Positions 12,949 to 13,317 of a stretch of DNA of 13,317 nt are shown piece by piece (position 1 is the first letter of the stretch; each line of letters opens with the position of its first letter). Below the pieces are notes generated by a model. That model was given only the letters and a program-made list of their open reading frames with translations. It had not been told where the DNA came from and ran no database searches. The position numbers were made by a program, and so were the translations under genes. Source of the DNA: an uncultured Treponema sp. (GTDB lineage Bacteria > Spirochaetota > Spirochaetia > Treponematales > Treponemataceae); assembly GCA_937923945.1 (NCBI GenBank), contig CALDWC010000003.1, positions 1-13,317 of the forward strand. The letters are read 5' to 3'.

Positions 12949-13317
12949 TCAATGTAAAAAAATTCTGTTGATATCCGCCCACAGTGCAAATCCTGCCAAC
13001 GCAAAAATAACAATCGCACCGGCGATTTGGATATAATACAAAGTTTTCGGACGAAGTGTACGGCGAGCGACGCTTTCAACGAGTGCAATAAAAATAATAC
13101 CGCCGTCCAAAACCGGAATCGGCAAGAGGTTCATAATAAAAAGTGACACGCAAATAAAGGCGGCAAAACTTGCAATGTTGTAAACGCCTTGTCCGAAGCC
13201 GGCGGAAAAACCTTCTTTTGCACTCTCACCGAGCATATTGCTGATACTCAAAGGTCCCGCAAGTGCAGATTTAAAATTAATGCCTTTAAACAAAAGCCCG
13301 AGCGATTTAAAAACTTC
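12949..13317 (-). CDS. RseP-type site-2 protease, C-terminal part (gene continues past window edge)
   Basis: The last 122 residues of an M50 intramembrane zinc metalloprotease. The reading frame is open to the window edge, so the N-terminus with the HExxH zinc site is missing from view. Recognisable parts: LFKGINFKSALAGPLSISNM, matching the loop after the PDZ domain in RseP; a membrane segment IASFAAFICVSLFIMNLLPIP; the motif NLLPIPVLDGG, whose aspartate completes the zinc site in the family; and a final membrane segment (IAGAIVIFALAGFALW). RseP cuts anti-sigma factors and leftover signal peptides in the inner membrane. The only visible neighbour on its strand is the LCP-like gene, 136 bp downstream. 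The family is clear from the LDGG motif; the precise substrate is not known. Confidence 0.9.
   Translation of the reverse strand, partial: EVFKSLGLLFKGINFKSALAGPLSISNMLGESAKEGFSAGFGQGVYNIASFAAFICVSLFIMNLLPIPVLDGGIIFIALVESVARRTLRPKTLYYIQIAGAIVIFALAGFALWADINRIFLH

Noticed and set aside
1..13317. tRNA or rRNA genes
   Set aside because: No cloverleaf with a CCA-type end or rRNA-like stretch was seen on either strand by eye; a covariance-model scan was not possible.

Overview
The window reads as chromosomal DNA from a spirochaete, most likely a Treponema. This is inferred from the AT-rich bacterial sequence with many homopolymer A/T runs, a membrane-anchored LysM/M23 peptidase, TPR envelope proteins, and a run of RseP, a LytR-CpsA-Psr-like protein, RsfS and MnmE. 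No rRNA or other species marker is present, so genus level is the limit.

Layout. Positions 1-640 are accessory: two same-orientation copies of a hairpin-rich repeat (1-51 and 418-571) bracket a small 4-fold beta-flower protein gene (108-398). A complete ADP-ribosylglycohydrolase (638-1591, +) follows and converges on the next block. Positions 1593-5425 (all minus) hold ribulose-phosphate 3-epimerase, a secreted TPR/coiled-coil protein whose ATG overlaps the rpe stop, an exported protein of unknown function, and a TPR protein with one membrane span. The first three are tightly coupled and probably one transcript. Positions 5542-6057 (+) hold a small unknown protein diverging from rpe. Positions 6171-7817 (minus) hold a YbiT-type ABC-F ATPase. 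Positions 7855-8847 are non-coding or decayed: a third, rearranged copy of the repeat (7923-8161) and then an AT-rich stretch with a perfect palindrome and direct repeats. Positions 8848-9771 (+) encode the LysM/M23 peptidase, whose translation start is unclear. Positions 9782-12812 (minus) encode a probable operon of LCP-like protein, RsfS and MnmE. Positions 12949-13317 (minus) are the C-terminal part of an RseP-type site-2 protease, cut by the window edge.

How the genes work together. The stable part of the window is housekeeping. RsfS and ABC-F proteins act on ribosomes and MnmE modifies the tRNA wobble base. RseP, the LCP-like protein and the M23 peptidase belong to envelope maintenance, as probably do the two TPR proteins and the unknown exported protein. 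Rpe feeds the pentose phosphate pathway.

The less expected signals are: the modular repeat family and the gene it brackets; a matched loss of motifs in one of the two ATP sites of the ABC-F protein; an LCP-like protein lacking the usual phosphate-binding arginines; promoter-like sequences placed so close to start codons that the mRNAs would be leaderless; and a good ribosome binding site upstream of the M23 gene that points at a TTA codon instead of a start codon.
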